A program made the translations under genes and the position numbers. This document shows positions 29,418 to 38,264 of a stretch of DNA of 64,000 nucleotides, one piece after another. Source of the DNA: Sporichthya polymorpha DSM 43042 (GTDB lineage Bacteria; Actinomycetota; Actinomycetes; Sporichthyales; Sporichthyaceae); the NCBI RefSeq assembly GCF_000384115.1, contig NZ_KB913029.1, positions 3,633,057 through 3,697,056 on the forward strand, in the 5' to 3' direction. How positions within the stretch are numbered: the first letter of the stretch is position 1; every line of letters begins with the position of its first letter. Below the pieces are notes generated by a model that had not been told where the DNA came from, did not search any database, and saw only the letters and a list, made by a program, of their open reading frames with translations.

Positions 29418-32400
29418 TTACGTGAACAGACCGCGGATGTCCTCGGCCGAGAGCGCCCGGCCGAAGCCCTCGCCCTCGCCGCCGTCGACGACCCGGGCGA
29501 AGAGTTTCGCCTTGCGGGCCTGCAGATCGAGCACCCGTTCCTCGATCGTGTTCGCCGCGATCAGGCGGTAGACGTGCACCGTGCGGGTCTGCCCGATGCG
29601 GTGCGTGCGGTCGACCGCCTGCAGCTCCGCGGCGGGGTTCCACCACGGGTCCATGAGGAAGCAGTAGTCGGCCTCGGTCAGGTTCAGGCCGAACCCGCCG
29701 GCCTTGAGGCTGATCAGGAACACCGGCGCGGAGCCGGTCTTGAACCGCTCGATGACCTCGGCCCGGCGGCGGGTCGTCCCGTCGAGCCGGACGTGCTCGA
29801 TGCCTTCGGCGTCGAGGCGGGCCTCGACGAGGTCGAGCAGGCGGGTGAACTGGCTGAAGACGAGCGTCCGGTGCCCGGTGCCCTCGACGGCCTGGACGTG
29901 CTCGAGCAGGGCGTCGAGCTTCGCGCTCGGGACGGTGAGGTGCTCGTCGTCGGTGAGCCCGGGGTGCAGGCTCAGCTGACGCAGCAGGGTGAGGGAGCGC
30001 AGGATCTCGAACCGGTTGCCCTCGAGGTCGTCGAGCAGCTTGAGCACCTTCTGGCGTTCGCGCTGGAGCGTGAGGTCGTAGATCTTGCGGTGCTTCGGGT
30101 CGAGCTGGACCGACAGGACCTGCTCCTGCTTGGGCGGGAGCTCGGGGGCGACCTCCTCCTTGGTGCGCCGCTTGACCAGCGGGCGGATCCGGCGGCGCAG
30201 CCGGGCGAGCAGGTCGGAGTCGCCGTTGCGCTCGATCGGGACGCTGTAGATCTCCTTGAACGCCTCGGGGTGCGGGAACAGCCCGGGCGCGGCGACCGAC
30301 AGCAGCGCCCACAGCTCCATCACCGAGTTCTCCAGCGGAGTGCCGGTGATTGCGAGCTTGAAGGGGGCGTCGATGTGCCGGGCGACGCGGTGCACCTGCG
30401 CCTTGCGGTTCTTCACGAACTGCGCCTCGTCGAGCAGCAGCCCGGCCCACGGGCGCTCCAGGTAGCTCGCGGCGTCGATGCGCAGCAGGGCGTAGGACGT
30501 GACGATGACGTCCGCCCGTTCGGCCTTCTCGTGCAGCGGGGCCGACTTGGAGCGGCGGGACCGTGCGGCGGTCTCGGTGACGGTCTCGACGCGTAGGCCC
30601 GGGGTGAAGCGCGCCGCTTCGGCGGCCCAGTTCGAGACCACTGACGTGGGGGCGACGATGAGGAACGGCGGGGCGTCGGGCTCGGTGGCGCGGGCGTGGG
30701 CGATCAGGGCGAGCGACTGCAGCGTCTTGCCCAGGCCCATGTCGTCGGCGAGGATCCCGCCGAGGCGGTGCTCCCAGAGGAACGCGAGCCACTCGAAGCC
30801 CTCGACCTGATAGTGCCTCAGATCGGCGTGCACGCCGGCGGGAACGGGCGTGCTGCCGATGGAGTCGAGCCGGCGCAGGGCCTGGACGTGCGCCTGCCAG
30901 GCCGGGGCCTGGTGGCTGACGTCGCCGAGGCCGGCGAGCTCCTCCCACAGGCCGGTCTGGTACCGGCTGATCCGCAGCTGACCGGGCGGGGCGTCCGCGA
31001 GCCGGCGGGCTTCGTCGATGAGCGCGCGCAGCGCGATCAGCTCGGGCTTCTCCAACGAGAAGTACGCACCGCCGGGGAGCAGCAGGTGCGAACGCCCCTG
31101 CGCGAGCGCGACGAACAGCTGCAGGAACGGGACGGTCTCGCCGTCGACGGTCACCGAGACGCCGAGGTCGTACCAGTCGCCGTCGTTCTCCAGGGCCTGA
31201 GTGGAGACCGCGATGCGCAGTGAGTCGCCGGCCTCGCGGTACTCGACCGGCGTGCCGCCGACCTCGACGCGCAGGTCGTCCCGCTCGCTGAGCCGCGGGA
31301 GCCACTCGGTGGCGAAGTGCATGGTGTCGACGCCGGAGAGCTCGAGCGGGGCGTCGACGCCGGGCCCGTCGGGGCGGCCCAGCCCGTAGGCGCTCAGGTC
31401 CGGGTCGAGACCGGACATCAGGGCGGCCTCGGCCTGGGGGTCGCGGAACGCCGCGCCCTCGGGGGAGTTGACCGTGAGCCGCCGATCCTCGTCACCGACC
31501 CGGTACGACCAGTGCCAGGACAGCGCGAGCGCATGGTCGTCGCCGAAGTCCGCGCGGAGCACGAGCTCGGGCGGCGAGACCTCGGGGACGGTGAACGAGC
31601 CGTCGGAGCTGACGACCTCGGCGATGCGCCGCAGTTGCGGGAGGTACTCGTCGGTGAACCGGTCCCGGTGCGCGGCCGGCACCGCGAGCGGCTCGACCGC
31701 GAACACCATGCGGCGCAGGGGGAGCGCGGCCGGAGTGCTGAGCTCGACGAGCCGGATCGGCCAGTCCGCGGGGTTGCCGGGCAGCCCGTCCTCGTCGTCC
31801 CGCGACCGCACGAGCGCGCCGGATCCGCTGCCGAGGAACGCGATCGGCGTCAGTTCGCCGAACCCGGTCTCGGTCCGCAGGACGGGCGTGACCTCAAGGC
31901 CGGCCGCGGCGTCGGTGTCGGTGTCGTCGGAAGCCGCCGTGACGTCGAGGCACAGGTCCGCGGTCTCGATCGGGGGCAGGTCGCCGAGGTCCGGGTGGAT
32001 CAGGCGCAACCCGGCGCGGACCGCCTGGCGGAGCAGGGGGAGCAGAGCGCTGGAGGTGACGGCGGAGAGCTCGATGGAGCGCTCGTCGCCGTAGCGAAGG
32101 TGCTCCGCGTAGCCGGCGCCGGTGCGGGCCCGGTAGAGGGCGTGCAGGTCGTGCAGGACGCGCACCTGGTCCTCGGGGTAGGCGGTGCGGTTCGTCAGCG
32201 ATCCGAGGCGGCCCCAGGACAGCTCGCCCGCGACCCAGCCCTTCTTGCCCTCGCGCACGATCCGCGCCCACAGCTCGACCGGCTCGCTCTGCATGGCGTC
32301 GCCGCCACCCCACCGGTTCGGCAGGCGGCGCTTGAGCGTCAGCTCGATCGCGAGCGTGCGCGGCTCGATTTGAACCGGGGACGGCGCCGCCGGGTCGAGG

Positions 32401-32771
32401 GCCGAACGCCAGCGGTCCTCCCACGTCGGTTCCTTCGGCGGGCTGGGCTTCGGCGAGGGCGGCGCCGCGTGCCCGCCGGCGACGAGCGCGAGCGCGGCCG
32501 CGTGCTTGCAGTTGAAGTGGACCGGGCAGCTGCACTCGCCCCGGATGAAGACGTACGGCCCGCCCGAGTCGTAGGGGAAGACGTGGACGGTCGTCACGTA
32601 CGGCGTCGTCGACCCGCCCGCCACCGACCCGAGCACCACCCGGGCCGCCTTGCTCCAGGTGAGCTGCTCGACCGCCCCGCGGTCGGCATACTCCACGCCC
32701 CGCTGGAACGTCGCCATCCCGACGACCGCACGCAGGCTGGCGACGTCGAGGGTGAACAGGGCGGCGGGCAC
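29418..32771 (-). CDS. SWIM zinc finger SNF2-family helicase/ATPase
   Basis: A 1117-residue Swi2/Snf2 double-stranded DNA translocase. An N-terminal SWIM zinc finger has the CxCx(n)CxH pattern in GECSCPVHFNCKH (about residues 78-90). A long middle region of unknown fold follows. The ATPase has Walker A DDMGLGKTLQS (about residue 670), motif II LLLDEAQ, the ITGTPLENS motif, and the second RecA lobe with VFSQFTRLLD and HRIGQTR (motif VI). GTG start. It lies downstream of nucS on the same strand, so a role in DNA repair or chromosome handling is plausible. Widespread but uncharacterised in actinobacteria. Confidence 0.9.
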   Translation of the reverse strand: MPAALFTLDVASLRAVVGMATFQRGVEYADRGAVEQLTWSKAARVVLGSVAGGSTTPYVTTVHVFPYDSGGPYVFIRGECSCPVHFNCKHAAALALVAGGHAAPPSPKPSPPKEPTWEDRWRSALDPAAPSPVQIEPRTLAIELTLKRRLPNRWGGGDAMQSEPVELWARIVREGKKGWVAGELSWGRLGSLTNRTAYPEDQVRVLHDLHALYRARTGAGYAEHLRYGDERSIELSAVTSSALLPLLRQAVRAGLRLIHPDLGDLPPIETADLCLDVTAASDDTDTDAAAGLEVTPVLRTETGFGELTPIAFLGSGSGALVRSRDDEDGLPGNPADWPIRLVELSTPAALPLRRMVFAVEPLAVPAAHRDRFTDEYLPQLRRIAEVVSSDGSFTVPEVSPPELVLRADFGDDHALALSWHWSYRVGDEDRRLTVNSPEGAAFRDPQAEAALMSGLDPDLSAYGLGRPDGPGVDAPLELSGVDTMHFATEWLPRLSERDDLRVEVGGTPVEYREAGDSLRIAVSTQALENDGDWYDLGVSVTVDGETVPFLQLFVALAQGRSHLLLPGGAYFSLEKPELIALRALIDEARRLADAPPGQLRISRYQTGLWEELAGLGDVSHQAPAWQAHVQALRRLDSIGSTPVPAGVHADLRHYQVEGFEWLAFLWEHRLGGILADDMGLGKTLQSLALIAHARATEPDAPPFLIVAPTSVVSNWAAEAARFTPGLRVETVTETAARSRRSKSAPLHEKAERADVIVTSYALLRIDAASYLERPWAGLLLDEAQFVKNRKAQVHRVARHIDAPFKLAITGTPLENSVMELWALLSVAAPGLFPHPEAFKEIYSVPIERNGDSDLLARLRRRIRPLVKRRTKEEVAPELPPKQEQVLSVQLDPKHRKIYDLTLQRERQKVLKLLDDLEGNRFEILRSLTLLRQLSLHPGLTDDEHLTVPSAKLDALLEHVQAVEGTGHRTLVFSQFTRLLDLVEARLDAEGIEHVRLDGTTRRRAEVIERFKTGSAPVFLISLKAGGFGLNLTEADYCFLMDPWWNPAAELQAVDRTHRIGQTRTVHVYRLIAANTIEERVLDLQARKAKLFARVVDGGEGEGFGRALSAEDIRGLFT

Positions 32772-32897
32772 GGATTGACGCTAACCCGCCGGACCCACAT
32801 CCCGTTGACCTCGCCCGCACCCTGTGGACAGCGTCGGCTGTGGACGACGGAGCCCCGGGCGGGCCTGGTCCGGAAGGGGCGCGTGAAGCCAGCATCC

Positions 32898-32953
32898 GAG
32901 TTGCAACGGTTGGGACGGATGTGGCGACTCAACCGTCACACCCGTTGCAACTC
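32898..32953. repeat. Palindromic element between nucS and the SNF2 gene
   Basis: A perfect 12-bp inverted repeat (GAGTTGCAACGG at 32898-32909 with its complement at 32942-32953) encloses 32 bases that contain a second small inverted pair (ACGG/CCGT). It may act as the nucS terminator, but it is longer and more elaborate than needed. The rest of the 211-base gap shows nothing else. Confidence 0.6.
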
Positions 32954-32982
32954 GTCCTTTCGGTACACGCTGGCGCGCAGCG

Positions 32983-33657
32983 TCAGAACAGCCGGGACTC
33001 TTTGTCGTCCAGGCCGCGGAGCTCGTCGTAGTCGAGGACGACGCAGCGGATGCCGCGGTCCTCGGCGAGGACGCGGGCCTGGGGCTTGATCTCCTGGGCG
33101 GCGAAGACGCCGGAGACGGGGGCGAGCAGCGGGTCGCGGTTCATCAGGTCGAGGTAGCGGGTGAGCTGCTCGACGCCGTCGATCTCGCCGCGGCGCTTGA
33201 TCTCGACGGCGACGGAGGCGCCGGCGGCGTCCTTGCAGAGCAGGTCGACGGGGCCGATCGAGGTCGGGTACTCGCGGCGGACGACGCGCCAGCCCTCGCC
33301 GAGGACCTCGGCGTTCTCGGCCAGCAGGATCTGCAGGTGGGCCTCGACGCCGTCCTTCTGCAGGCCCGGGTCGACGCCGAGTTCGTGGGACGAGTCGTGC
33401 AGGACCTCCTCGATCGAGATCCGCAGCTCCTCGCCGGCCTTGTTGGTGACGACCCAGGAGGCGGTGCCGTCGTCGGCGGGGGCCTCCTTGAGCGTGCAGG
33501 GCGGGCTCATCCAGTTCAGCGGCTTGTAGGAGCCGCCGTCGGAGTGGACCAGGACCGACCCGTCGGCCTTGATCAGCAGCAGCCGGGTGGCCAGGGGGAG
33601 GTGGGCGGTCAGCCGCCCGACGTAGTCGACGGAGCAGCGGGCGATGACGAGGCGCAC
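32983..33657 (-). CDS. nucS: Mismatch-specific endonuclease NucS/EndoMS
   Basis: Archaeal/actinobacterial nuclease that cuts both strands at mismatches and replaces MutS/MutL in actinobacterial mismatch repair. The 224-residue protein begins [16 protein letters not shown] and has the RecB-like nuclease core: [12 protein letters not shown] with the catalytic aspartate, then AVEIKRRG (ExK) and EQLTRYLD. The C terminus is DDKESRLF; in other actinobacteria such a tail contacts the beta clamp. The GTG at 33657 is chosen because it gives the conserved N terminus; sequence upstream of it is unrelated. Confidence 0.95.
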   Translation of the reverse strand: MRLVIARCSVDYVGRLTAHLPLATRLLLIKADGSVLVHSDGGSYKPLNWMSPPCTLKEAPADDGTASWVVTNKAGEELRISIEEVLHDSSHELGVDPGLQKDGVEAHLQILLAENAEVLGEGWRVVRREYPTSIGPVDLLCKDAAGASVAVEIKRRGEIDGVEQLTRYLDLMNRDPLLAPVSGVFAAQEIKPQARVLAEDRGIRCVVLDYDELRGLDDKESRLF

Positions 33658-33767
33658 GGGCGCAACGCTACGGGTCCGCTCGGCGCGGACGCGTGCCGCC
33701 CGTCGATTCGCACCACCGCCCGTCGCGCCGAACGGCCGCCGAACCGCCGTCCTGAGCAGGCGATCTT

Positions 33768-33783
33768 TACCGGGCGGTAGCGT
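33768..33783 (+). promoter_or_regulatory. Candidate operator overlapping a -10 box upstream of the dehydrogenase gene
   Basis: A perfect palindrome, TACCG-GG-CGGTA (33768-33779), overlaps a TAGCGT -10-like box (33778-33783), 65 bases before the GTG of the dehydrogenase gene and in the nucS divergent gap. The ACCGnnCGGT form resembles sites bound by TetR-family regulators of acyl-CoA metabolism. No clear -35 is seen. Confidence 0.4.
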
Positions 33784-33848
33784 GACCCACGCAACGCGCC
33801 GCCGGCCCAGGCAGCGCGGGATTTCAGCTGGAACCAAGGAGATTCGCC

Positions 33849-35624
33849 GTGTCCGCAGAGTTCGCCACCGCCGGGGTCGTCGGGATCGGGACCATGGGGT
33901 CGGGGATCGCGGAGGTACTCGCGCGCAGCGGGGTCTCCGTGATCGGCGTCGAGAAGGACGCCGACTCCGCCGCCCGCGCCCAGGCCGCGATCGAGGCCTC
34001 CACCGCCCGTGCCGTCGCGGGCGAGAAGCTCACCGAGTCCGAGCGGGCCGACCTGCTGGGCCGGATCACGATCGGCACCGACCTGACCGCCGTCGCCGAG
34101 GTCGACCTGGTCATCGAGGCCGTCCCCGAGGACCTCGAGCTCAAGCAGCAGATCTTCACCGAGCTCGGCCAGATCACGCGCCCCGAGGCCGTGCTCGCCA
34201 CGAACACCTCGTCGCTGTCGGTCACCGAGATCTCGGTCTCGACGGCGAACCCGCGCCGCGTGCTCGGCCTCCACTTCTTCAACCCGGCGCCGGTGCAGGC
34301 GTTCGTCGAGGTCGTGCGGACGGTCGTCACCGACCAGAGCGCCGTCGACGCGGTGAAGAACCTCGCCGAGAAGCTCGGGAAGACTCCGGTCGTCTGCGGC
34401 GACAAGGCGGGCTTCATCGCCAACGCGCTGCTGTTCGGCTACCTCAACCACGCCGTGCAGATGTACGAGTCGCGCTACGCGACCCGCGAGGACATCGACG
34501 CCGCGATGATGTACGGCTGCGGCTACCCGATGGGCCCGCTGGCGCTGCTCGACCTCATCGGCCTGGACTCGGCCTACGAGATCCTCAACTCGATGTACAA
34601 GCAGGACCGCAAGCGCGTCCACGCGCCGGCGCCGATCCTCAAGCAGATGATTACCGCCGGTCTGCTCGGCCGGAAGACCGGCAAGGGCTTCTACACCTAC
34701 GCGGGCCAGGAGTCCCACGAGGTCGTCGCCGACGAGCAGACCCCGAGCAAGGACCGCCTCCCGCAGCTGCGGCACGAGATCAGCCGCGTCGGCGTCATCG
34801 GCACCGGCACCATGGCGACCGGCATCGTCGAGGTCTTCGCCAAGGCCGGGTACGACGTCGTCTTCGTCGCGCGCAGCGAGGAGAAGGCCGCGGGCGTCCA
34901 GAAGTCGATCGCCAAGTCGCTCGAGAAGGCCGTCCAGCGCGGCAAGCTCACCGAGGAGGCCCGCGACGCGACGCTCGCGAAGGTCACCGGCACCACCAAG
35001 CTCGACGACCTCGCGTCGGTCGACCTCGTCGTCGAGGCCGTCGTCGAGGACATCGACGTCAAGCGCGCGCTGTTCGAGAACCTCGACGAGATCTGCCGGC
35101 CGGGCGCGATCCTCGCGACGACCACCTCGTCGCTGCCGGTCATCGAGCTCGCGGCGACGACCAAGCGTCCGGGCGACGTCGTCGGCATGCACTTCTTCAA
35201 CCCGGCGACGATCATGAAGCTCGTCGAGGTCGTGCACACCGTCGCCACCTCGCCCGAGGTCACCGAGACCACGCAGGCGCTGTGCGCCAAGCTCGGCAAG
35301 GTCGCGGTCACCTGCGGCGACCGTGCCGGGTTCATCGTCAACGCGCTGCTGTTCCCGTACCTGAACGACGCGGTGAAGATGCTCGAGGCGCACTACGCGA
35401 CCGCCGACGACATCGACCTGGCGATGAAGGAGGGCTGCCGGCTCCCGATGGGGCCGTTCGCCCTCCTCGACGTGGTCGGCCTCGACGTGTCGCTGGCCAT
35501 CGAGCGGACGCTGTTCTCCGAGTTCCGCGAGTCCGGGTTCGCCCCGGCCCCGCTTCTCGAGCACCTCGTCACCGCCGGCTACCTCGGCCGCAAGACCGGC
35601 CGCGGGTTCCGCGACTACAGCTGA
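33849..35624 (+). CDS. 3-hydroxyacyl-CoA (3-hydroxybutyryl-CoA) dehydrogenase, tandem-duplicated
   Basis: NAD(P)-dependent enzyme reducing acetoacetyl-CoA to 3-hydroxybutyryl-CoA, or the reverse. The 591-residue protein is two full dehydrogenase units in one chain: residues 1-285 with Rossmann motif [14 protein letters not shown] and catalytic histidine in LHFFNPAP, and about 312-591 with [14 protein letters not shown] and MHFFNPAT. Both halves end with the C-terminal signature GRKTGKGF or GRKTGRGF. A standard enzyme is one such unit (about 285 residues) working as a dimer. An AAGGAG ribosome site precedes the GTG. It fits step two of the acetyl-CoA to crotonyl-CoA route feeding Ccr. Confidence 0.92.
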   Translation: MSAEFATAGVVGIGTMGSGIAEVLARSGVSVIGVEKDADSAARAQAAIEASTARAVAGEKLTESERADLLGRITIGTDLTAVAEVDLVIEAVPEDLELKQQIFTELGQITRPEAVLATNTSSLSVTEISVSTANPRRVLGLHFFNPAPVQAFVEVVRTVVTDQSAVDAVKNLAEKLGKTPVVCGDKAGFIANALLFGYLNHAVQMYESRYATREDIDAAMMYGCGYPMGPLALLDLIGLDSAYEILNSMYKQDRKRVHAPAPILKQMITAGLLGRKTGKGFYTYAGQESHEVVADEQTPSKDRLPQLRHEISRVGVIGTGTMATGIVEVFAKAGYDVVFVARSEEKAAGVQKSIAKSLEKAVQRGKLTEEARDATLAKVTGTTKLDDLASVDLVVEAVVEDIDVKRALFENLDEICRPGAILATTTSSLPVIELAATTKRPGDVVGMHFFNPATIMKLVEVVHTVATSPEVTETTQALCAKLGKVAVTCGDRAGFIVNALLFPYLNDAVKMLEAHYATADDIDLAMKEGCRLPMGPFALLDVVGLDVSLAIERTLFSEFRESGFAPAPLLEHLVTAGYLGRKTGRGFRDYS

Positions 35625-35653
35625 GCCGCCCGACCGCTGAGCGCTGCGCTCTT

Positions 35654-35703
35654 CCCGGGCGGGGGTGGCCCGCGTCAGACTCGACGTGCCACCTCCGCCC
35701 GGG
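35654..35703 (+). promoter_or_regulatory. Hairpin ending in the P450 ribosome-binding site
   Basis: A 16-bp stem (CCCGGGCGGGGGTGGC with its complement, one G-T pair) encloses an 18-base loop. The distal arm runs into GGGAG, the ribosome site of the P450 gene (ATG at 35711). It can act as the terminator of the dehydrogenase transcript and would also mask P450 translation on read-through RNA. Confidence 0.6.
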
Positions 35704-35710
35704 AGTCGCC

Positions 35711-36925
35711 ATGAGCGCACCAGCCGGCCTCAACCCGTTCCTCGCCACCGCGCGTGGTGACCGCGTCGCGGCGTACGCCGCGATGGCGTCCGCCGGACCG
35801 GTGCTGCGGATCCCGTCGCCCGGGGGCGGGGAGGCGTGGCTCGTGACGGGCTACGCCGAGGCGCGGGCCGTCCTCAACGACGCGCGGCTGGTGAAGGCTC
35901 CGCCGCCGCCGGTGACGCCGCTGCGGCGGGAACGCCTCGCGCGGGCGCCCTGGATCACCACCCACATGCTGGTTCGCGACGGCGCGGAGCACGAGCGCCT
36001 GCGTCGCCTGGTGATGGCCGCGTTCACGCGGCGGCGCGTCGAAGCCCTCGCCCCGTCGATACAGGTCGTCACGGACGCGCTGCTCGACGAGGTGCTGATC
36101 GCGGGCAAGGACGGCTCGACCGTCGACCTGCTCGCGCAGTTCGCGTTCCCGTTGCCGATGACCGTGATCTGCGAGCTGATGGGCGTGCCGGCGCACCTGC
36201 GCGACGACATCAAGGTCGGGATGGAGCCGACCTTCCGCGGCATGGGCATGGCCGACGAGGAGTGGTCGGAGAAGTTCGAGCTGCTCGAACGCAGCCTCAC
36301 CGAGCTCGTGGCGACCAAGCGCCGCGAACCCGGTGACGACCTGATCAGCGCGCTGATCGAGGTCCGCGACGACGGCGGAGACCGGCTCTCGGAGGACGAG
36401 CTGCTGTCGATGGCCTTCATCCTCATCGCCGCGGGCCACGAGACGACCGTGCACCTGATCGCCAACGGCGTGGAGGCCCTGCTGACCCACCGGCCGCAGT
36501 GGGACCTGCTGCGCGCCGAACCGGAGCGGGTGCCCGCCGCGGTCGAGGAACTGCTCCGCTGGTGCGGCCCGGTCCAGGTGACGTTCCCGCTGATCGCCGC
36601 CGAGCCCCTCGAGGTGGGCGGCGCAGCGATCGGGGCGGGGGAGCTGGTGATCGTCGCGCTGCTGCCGGCGAACCGGGACCCGGCCCAGGTCGAGGACCCG
36701 GACGTCCTCGACGTCACCCGGGAGCCGCGGCCGCACCTCGGCTTCGGCCACGGGATCCATCACTGCCTGGGTGTCGCGCTCGCGCGGCTCGAGGCGAGAA
36801 TCGCGTTCGAGACCCTGCTGCGCCGGTGCCCGGACCTGCGCCTCGCGGTCGACCCGGACGAGCTCACCTGGACGCCGAGCTTCATCTTCCACGGGCTCGA
36901 TCGGCTGCCCGTACAGGTGACCTGA
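35711..36925 (+). CDS. Cytochrome P450
   Basis: Bacterial class I P450 mono-oxygenase, 404 residues, soluble. The I-helix oxygen-activation motif AGHETT, the K-helix ExxR (EELLR) and the heme-ligand loop FGHGIHHCLG (cysteine ligand) are all present. Substrate unknown; no ferredoxin or reductase gene is adjacent, so redox partners must come from elsewhere. The ATG follows a GGGAG site embedded in a hairpin. It ends 2 bases before the convergent fmdB gene. Confidence 0.94.
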   Translation: MSAPAGLNPFLATARGDRVAAYAAMASAGPVLRIPSPGGGEAWLVTGYAEARAVLNDARLVKAPPPPVTPLRRERLARAPWITTHMLVRDGAEHERLRRLVMAAFTRRRVEALAPSIQVVTDALLDEVLIAGKDGSTVDLLAQFAFPLPMTVICELMGVPAHLRDDIKVGMEPTFRGMGMADEEWSEKFELLERSLTELVATKRREPGDDLISALIEVRDDGGDRLSEDELLSMAFILIAAGHETTVHLIANGVEALLTHRPQWDLLRAEPERVPAAVEELLRWCGPVQVTFPLIAAEPLEVGGAAIGAGELVIVALLPANRDPAQVEDPDVLDVTREPRPHLGFGHGIHHCLGVALARLEARIAFETLLRRCPDLRLAVDPDELTWTPSFIFHGLDRLPVQVT

Positions 36926-36927
36926 CG

Positions 36928-37158
36928 TCAGTGGCAGGCGCCGCCGCAGCAGCCGCCGCCCATCGCGGGCGGGGGAGCGGCGGGCCGCGGAGCCCCGCCA
37001 CCGCCGGCGGCGGCACCGACGACCGAGATCGTCGAGAGCAGCTTGACGGTGTCGGTGTGGCCGAACGGGCACGGCGCCGGCGCGCCGGAGTCGGCCATCG
37101 GTCGGTTCAGCTCGAACGTGTGCTCGCAGTCGCGGCAGCGGTACTCGTATCGGGGCAC
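36928..37158 (-). CDS. FmdB-family zinc ribbon protein
   Basis: A 76-residue protein starting MPRYEYRCRDC, with the FmdB/CxxC_CxxC zinc ribbon (CRDC, then CPFGH) followed by a Gly/Ala/Pro-rich linker and a cysteine-rich end (GGGCCGGACH) that might bind a second metal. The family name comes from a putative regulator of formamidase, but most members have no proven role. The GTG at 37158 is chosen because it gives the family N terminus. Two copies of a palindrome lie just upstream. Confidence 0.8.
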   Translation of the reverse strand: MPRYEYRCRDCEHTFELNRPMADSGAPAPCPFGHTDTVKLLSTISVVGAAAGGGGAPRPAAPPPAMGGGCCGGACH

Positions 37159-37191
37159 GCGCCCATTGTAGGTCGGCGTGTCGCCCCGCAG

Positions 37192-37245
37192 TGGAGATGT
37201 CATCTCCAGTGGTTTGGGGCCTGTGCAGTGGAGATGTCATCTCCA
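37192..37245. repeat. Two identical 17-base palindromes
   Basis: TGGAGATG-T-CATCTCCA occurs at 37192-37208 and again at 37229-37245, a 37-base period, between the fmdB start and the upstream dioxygenase stop on the same strand. The flanking CAG is also repeated. It could be a regulator-binding pair for fmdB (centres 37 bases apart) or a double hairpin terminator. Confidence 0.65.
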
Positions 37246-37253
37246 GGGCAGGG

Positions 37254-38150
37254 TCAGATGTTCGCGCAGTCCGCGGGGGCGTCGGGGGCGTCGGGGGCGG
37301 TCTCGGCGGCGGGGGCGGTCGTGGCCGCGCCCGCTGCCGCCGCCTCCGGCTCGCCGGAGGCACCGCCGGGGAGGCCGAGGGTGTACGCGGTCATCGAGAG
37401 GGAGCCGTAGGCGCAGCCGTCGATCAGGACCTCGGCGGACTCACCGGCGGCGTCGGCGAGGCCCGCGAGGTAGAGCGCGGGCAGGTAGTGGTCCGGGGTC
37501 GGGACGGCGACGGGGAAATCGGCGTGGCCGTCGAGAGCGGCGGTGGCGGCCGGGTCGGAGCCGGTGACCGCCGCGGTGAACGCCGCGTCGAACCGTTGCG
37601 CCCAGTCGAAGCCGGCGTCCGGCTGCTGAAAGTCCACCGCGCGCAGGTTGTGCACGACGTTCCCGCTGCCGACGATCAGCACGCCGCGCTCGCGCAGCGG
37701 GGCGAGGCGGGCGCCGAGGGCGAGGTGGTAGTCGAGGCAGGCGTCGGCCTTGAGCGAGAGCTGCACGACGGGGATGTCGGCGTCGGGGAACGCGTGCACG
37801 AGCACCGACCAGGTCCCGTGGTCGATGCCCCAGGAGTCCCGGTCGGCGCCGACCCAGGTCGGGTGGACGACGTCCGCGATCTCCGTCGCGAGCTCCGGCA
37901 GCCCGGGCGCGGGATAGGCGATGTCGAACAGGGCCTGCGGAAAGCCGTAGAAGTCGTGGATGGTGCGGGGCAATGGCATCGCCGTCACGGCGGTCGCGTG
38001 GATGTACCAGTGCGCGGAGACCACGAGGATCGCGCGCGGGCGGGGGACCGCGGCCCCGAACGCGCGCCACGCCTCGGTGTAGCGGTTGGTGTCGAGCGCG
38101 TTCATCGGGTTGCCGTGGCCGAGGAAGGCCGCGGGCATTCGCGGAGCCAT
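37254..38150 (-). CDS. 4,5-DOPA dioxygenase extradiol-like (DODA/YgiD family)
   Basis: A 298-residue LigB-like class III extradiol dioxygenase. Metal-ligand and active-site motifs are AFLGHGNP near the N terminus, VSAHWY, VQLSLKAD and GSGNVVHNL. The E. coli homologue opens the catechol ring of DOPA in vitro; the natural substrate in most bacteria is unknown. The ATG at 38150 has a GGATGGAG ribosome site. The last 40 residues are Ala/Pro-rich and probably disordered. Confidence 0.88.
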   Translation of the reverse strand: MAPRMPAAFLGHGNPMNALDTNRYTEAWRAFGAAVPRPRAILVVSAHWYIHATAVTAMPLPRTIHDFYGFPQALFDIAYPAPGLPELATEIADVVHPTWVGADRDSWGIDHGTWSVLVHAFPDADIPVVQLSLKADACLDYHLALGARLAPLRERGVLIVGSGNVVHNLRAVDFQQPDAGFDWAQRFDAAFTAAVTGSDPAATAALDGHADFPVAVPTPDHYLPALYLAGLADAAGESAEVLIDGCAYGSLSMTAYTLGLPGGASGEPEAAAAGAATTAPAAETAPDAPDAPADCANI

Positions 38151-38264
38151 CGCTCCATCCTGCCCCGGCCCGCCCCGACGTGCGACGGCCGGCGGGGCGC
38201 GCCCCACCAGCGCGCCCGGCCGGCCCCTTCCCCCGACAGAGCAGTCCTGACGTGCCGACGGGTC

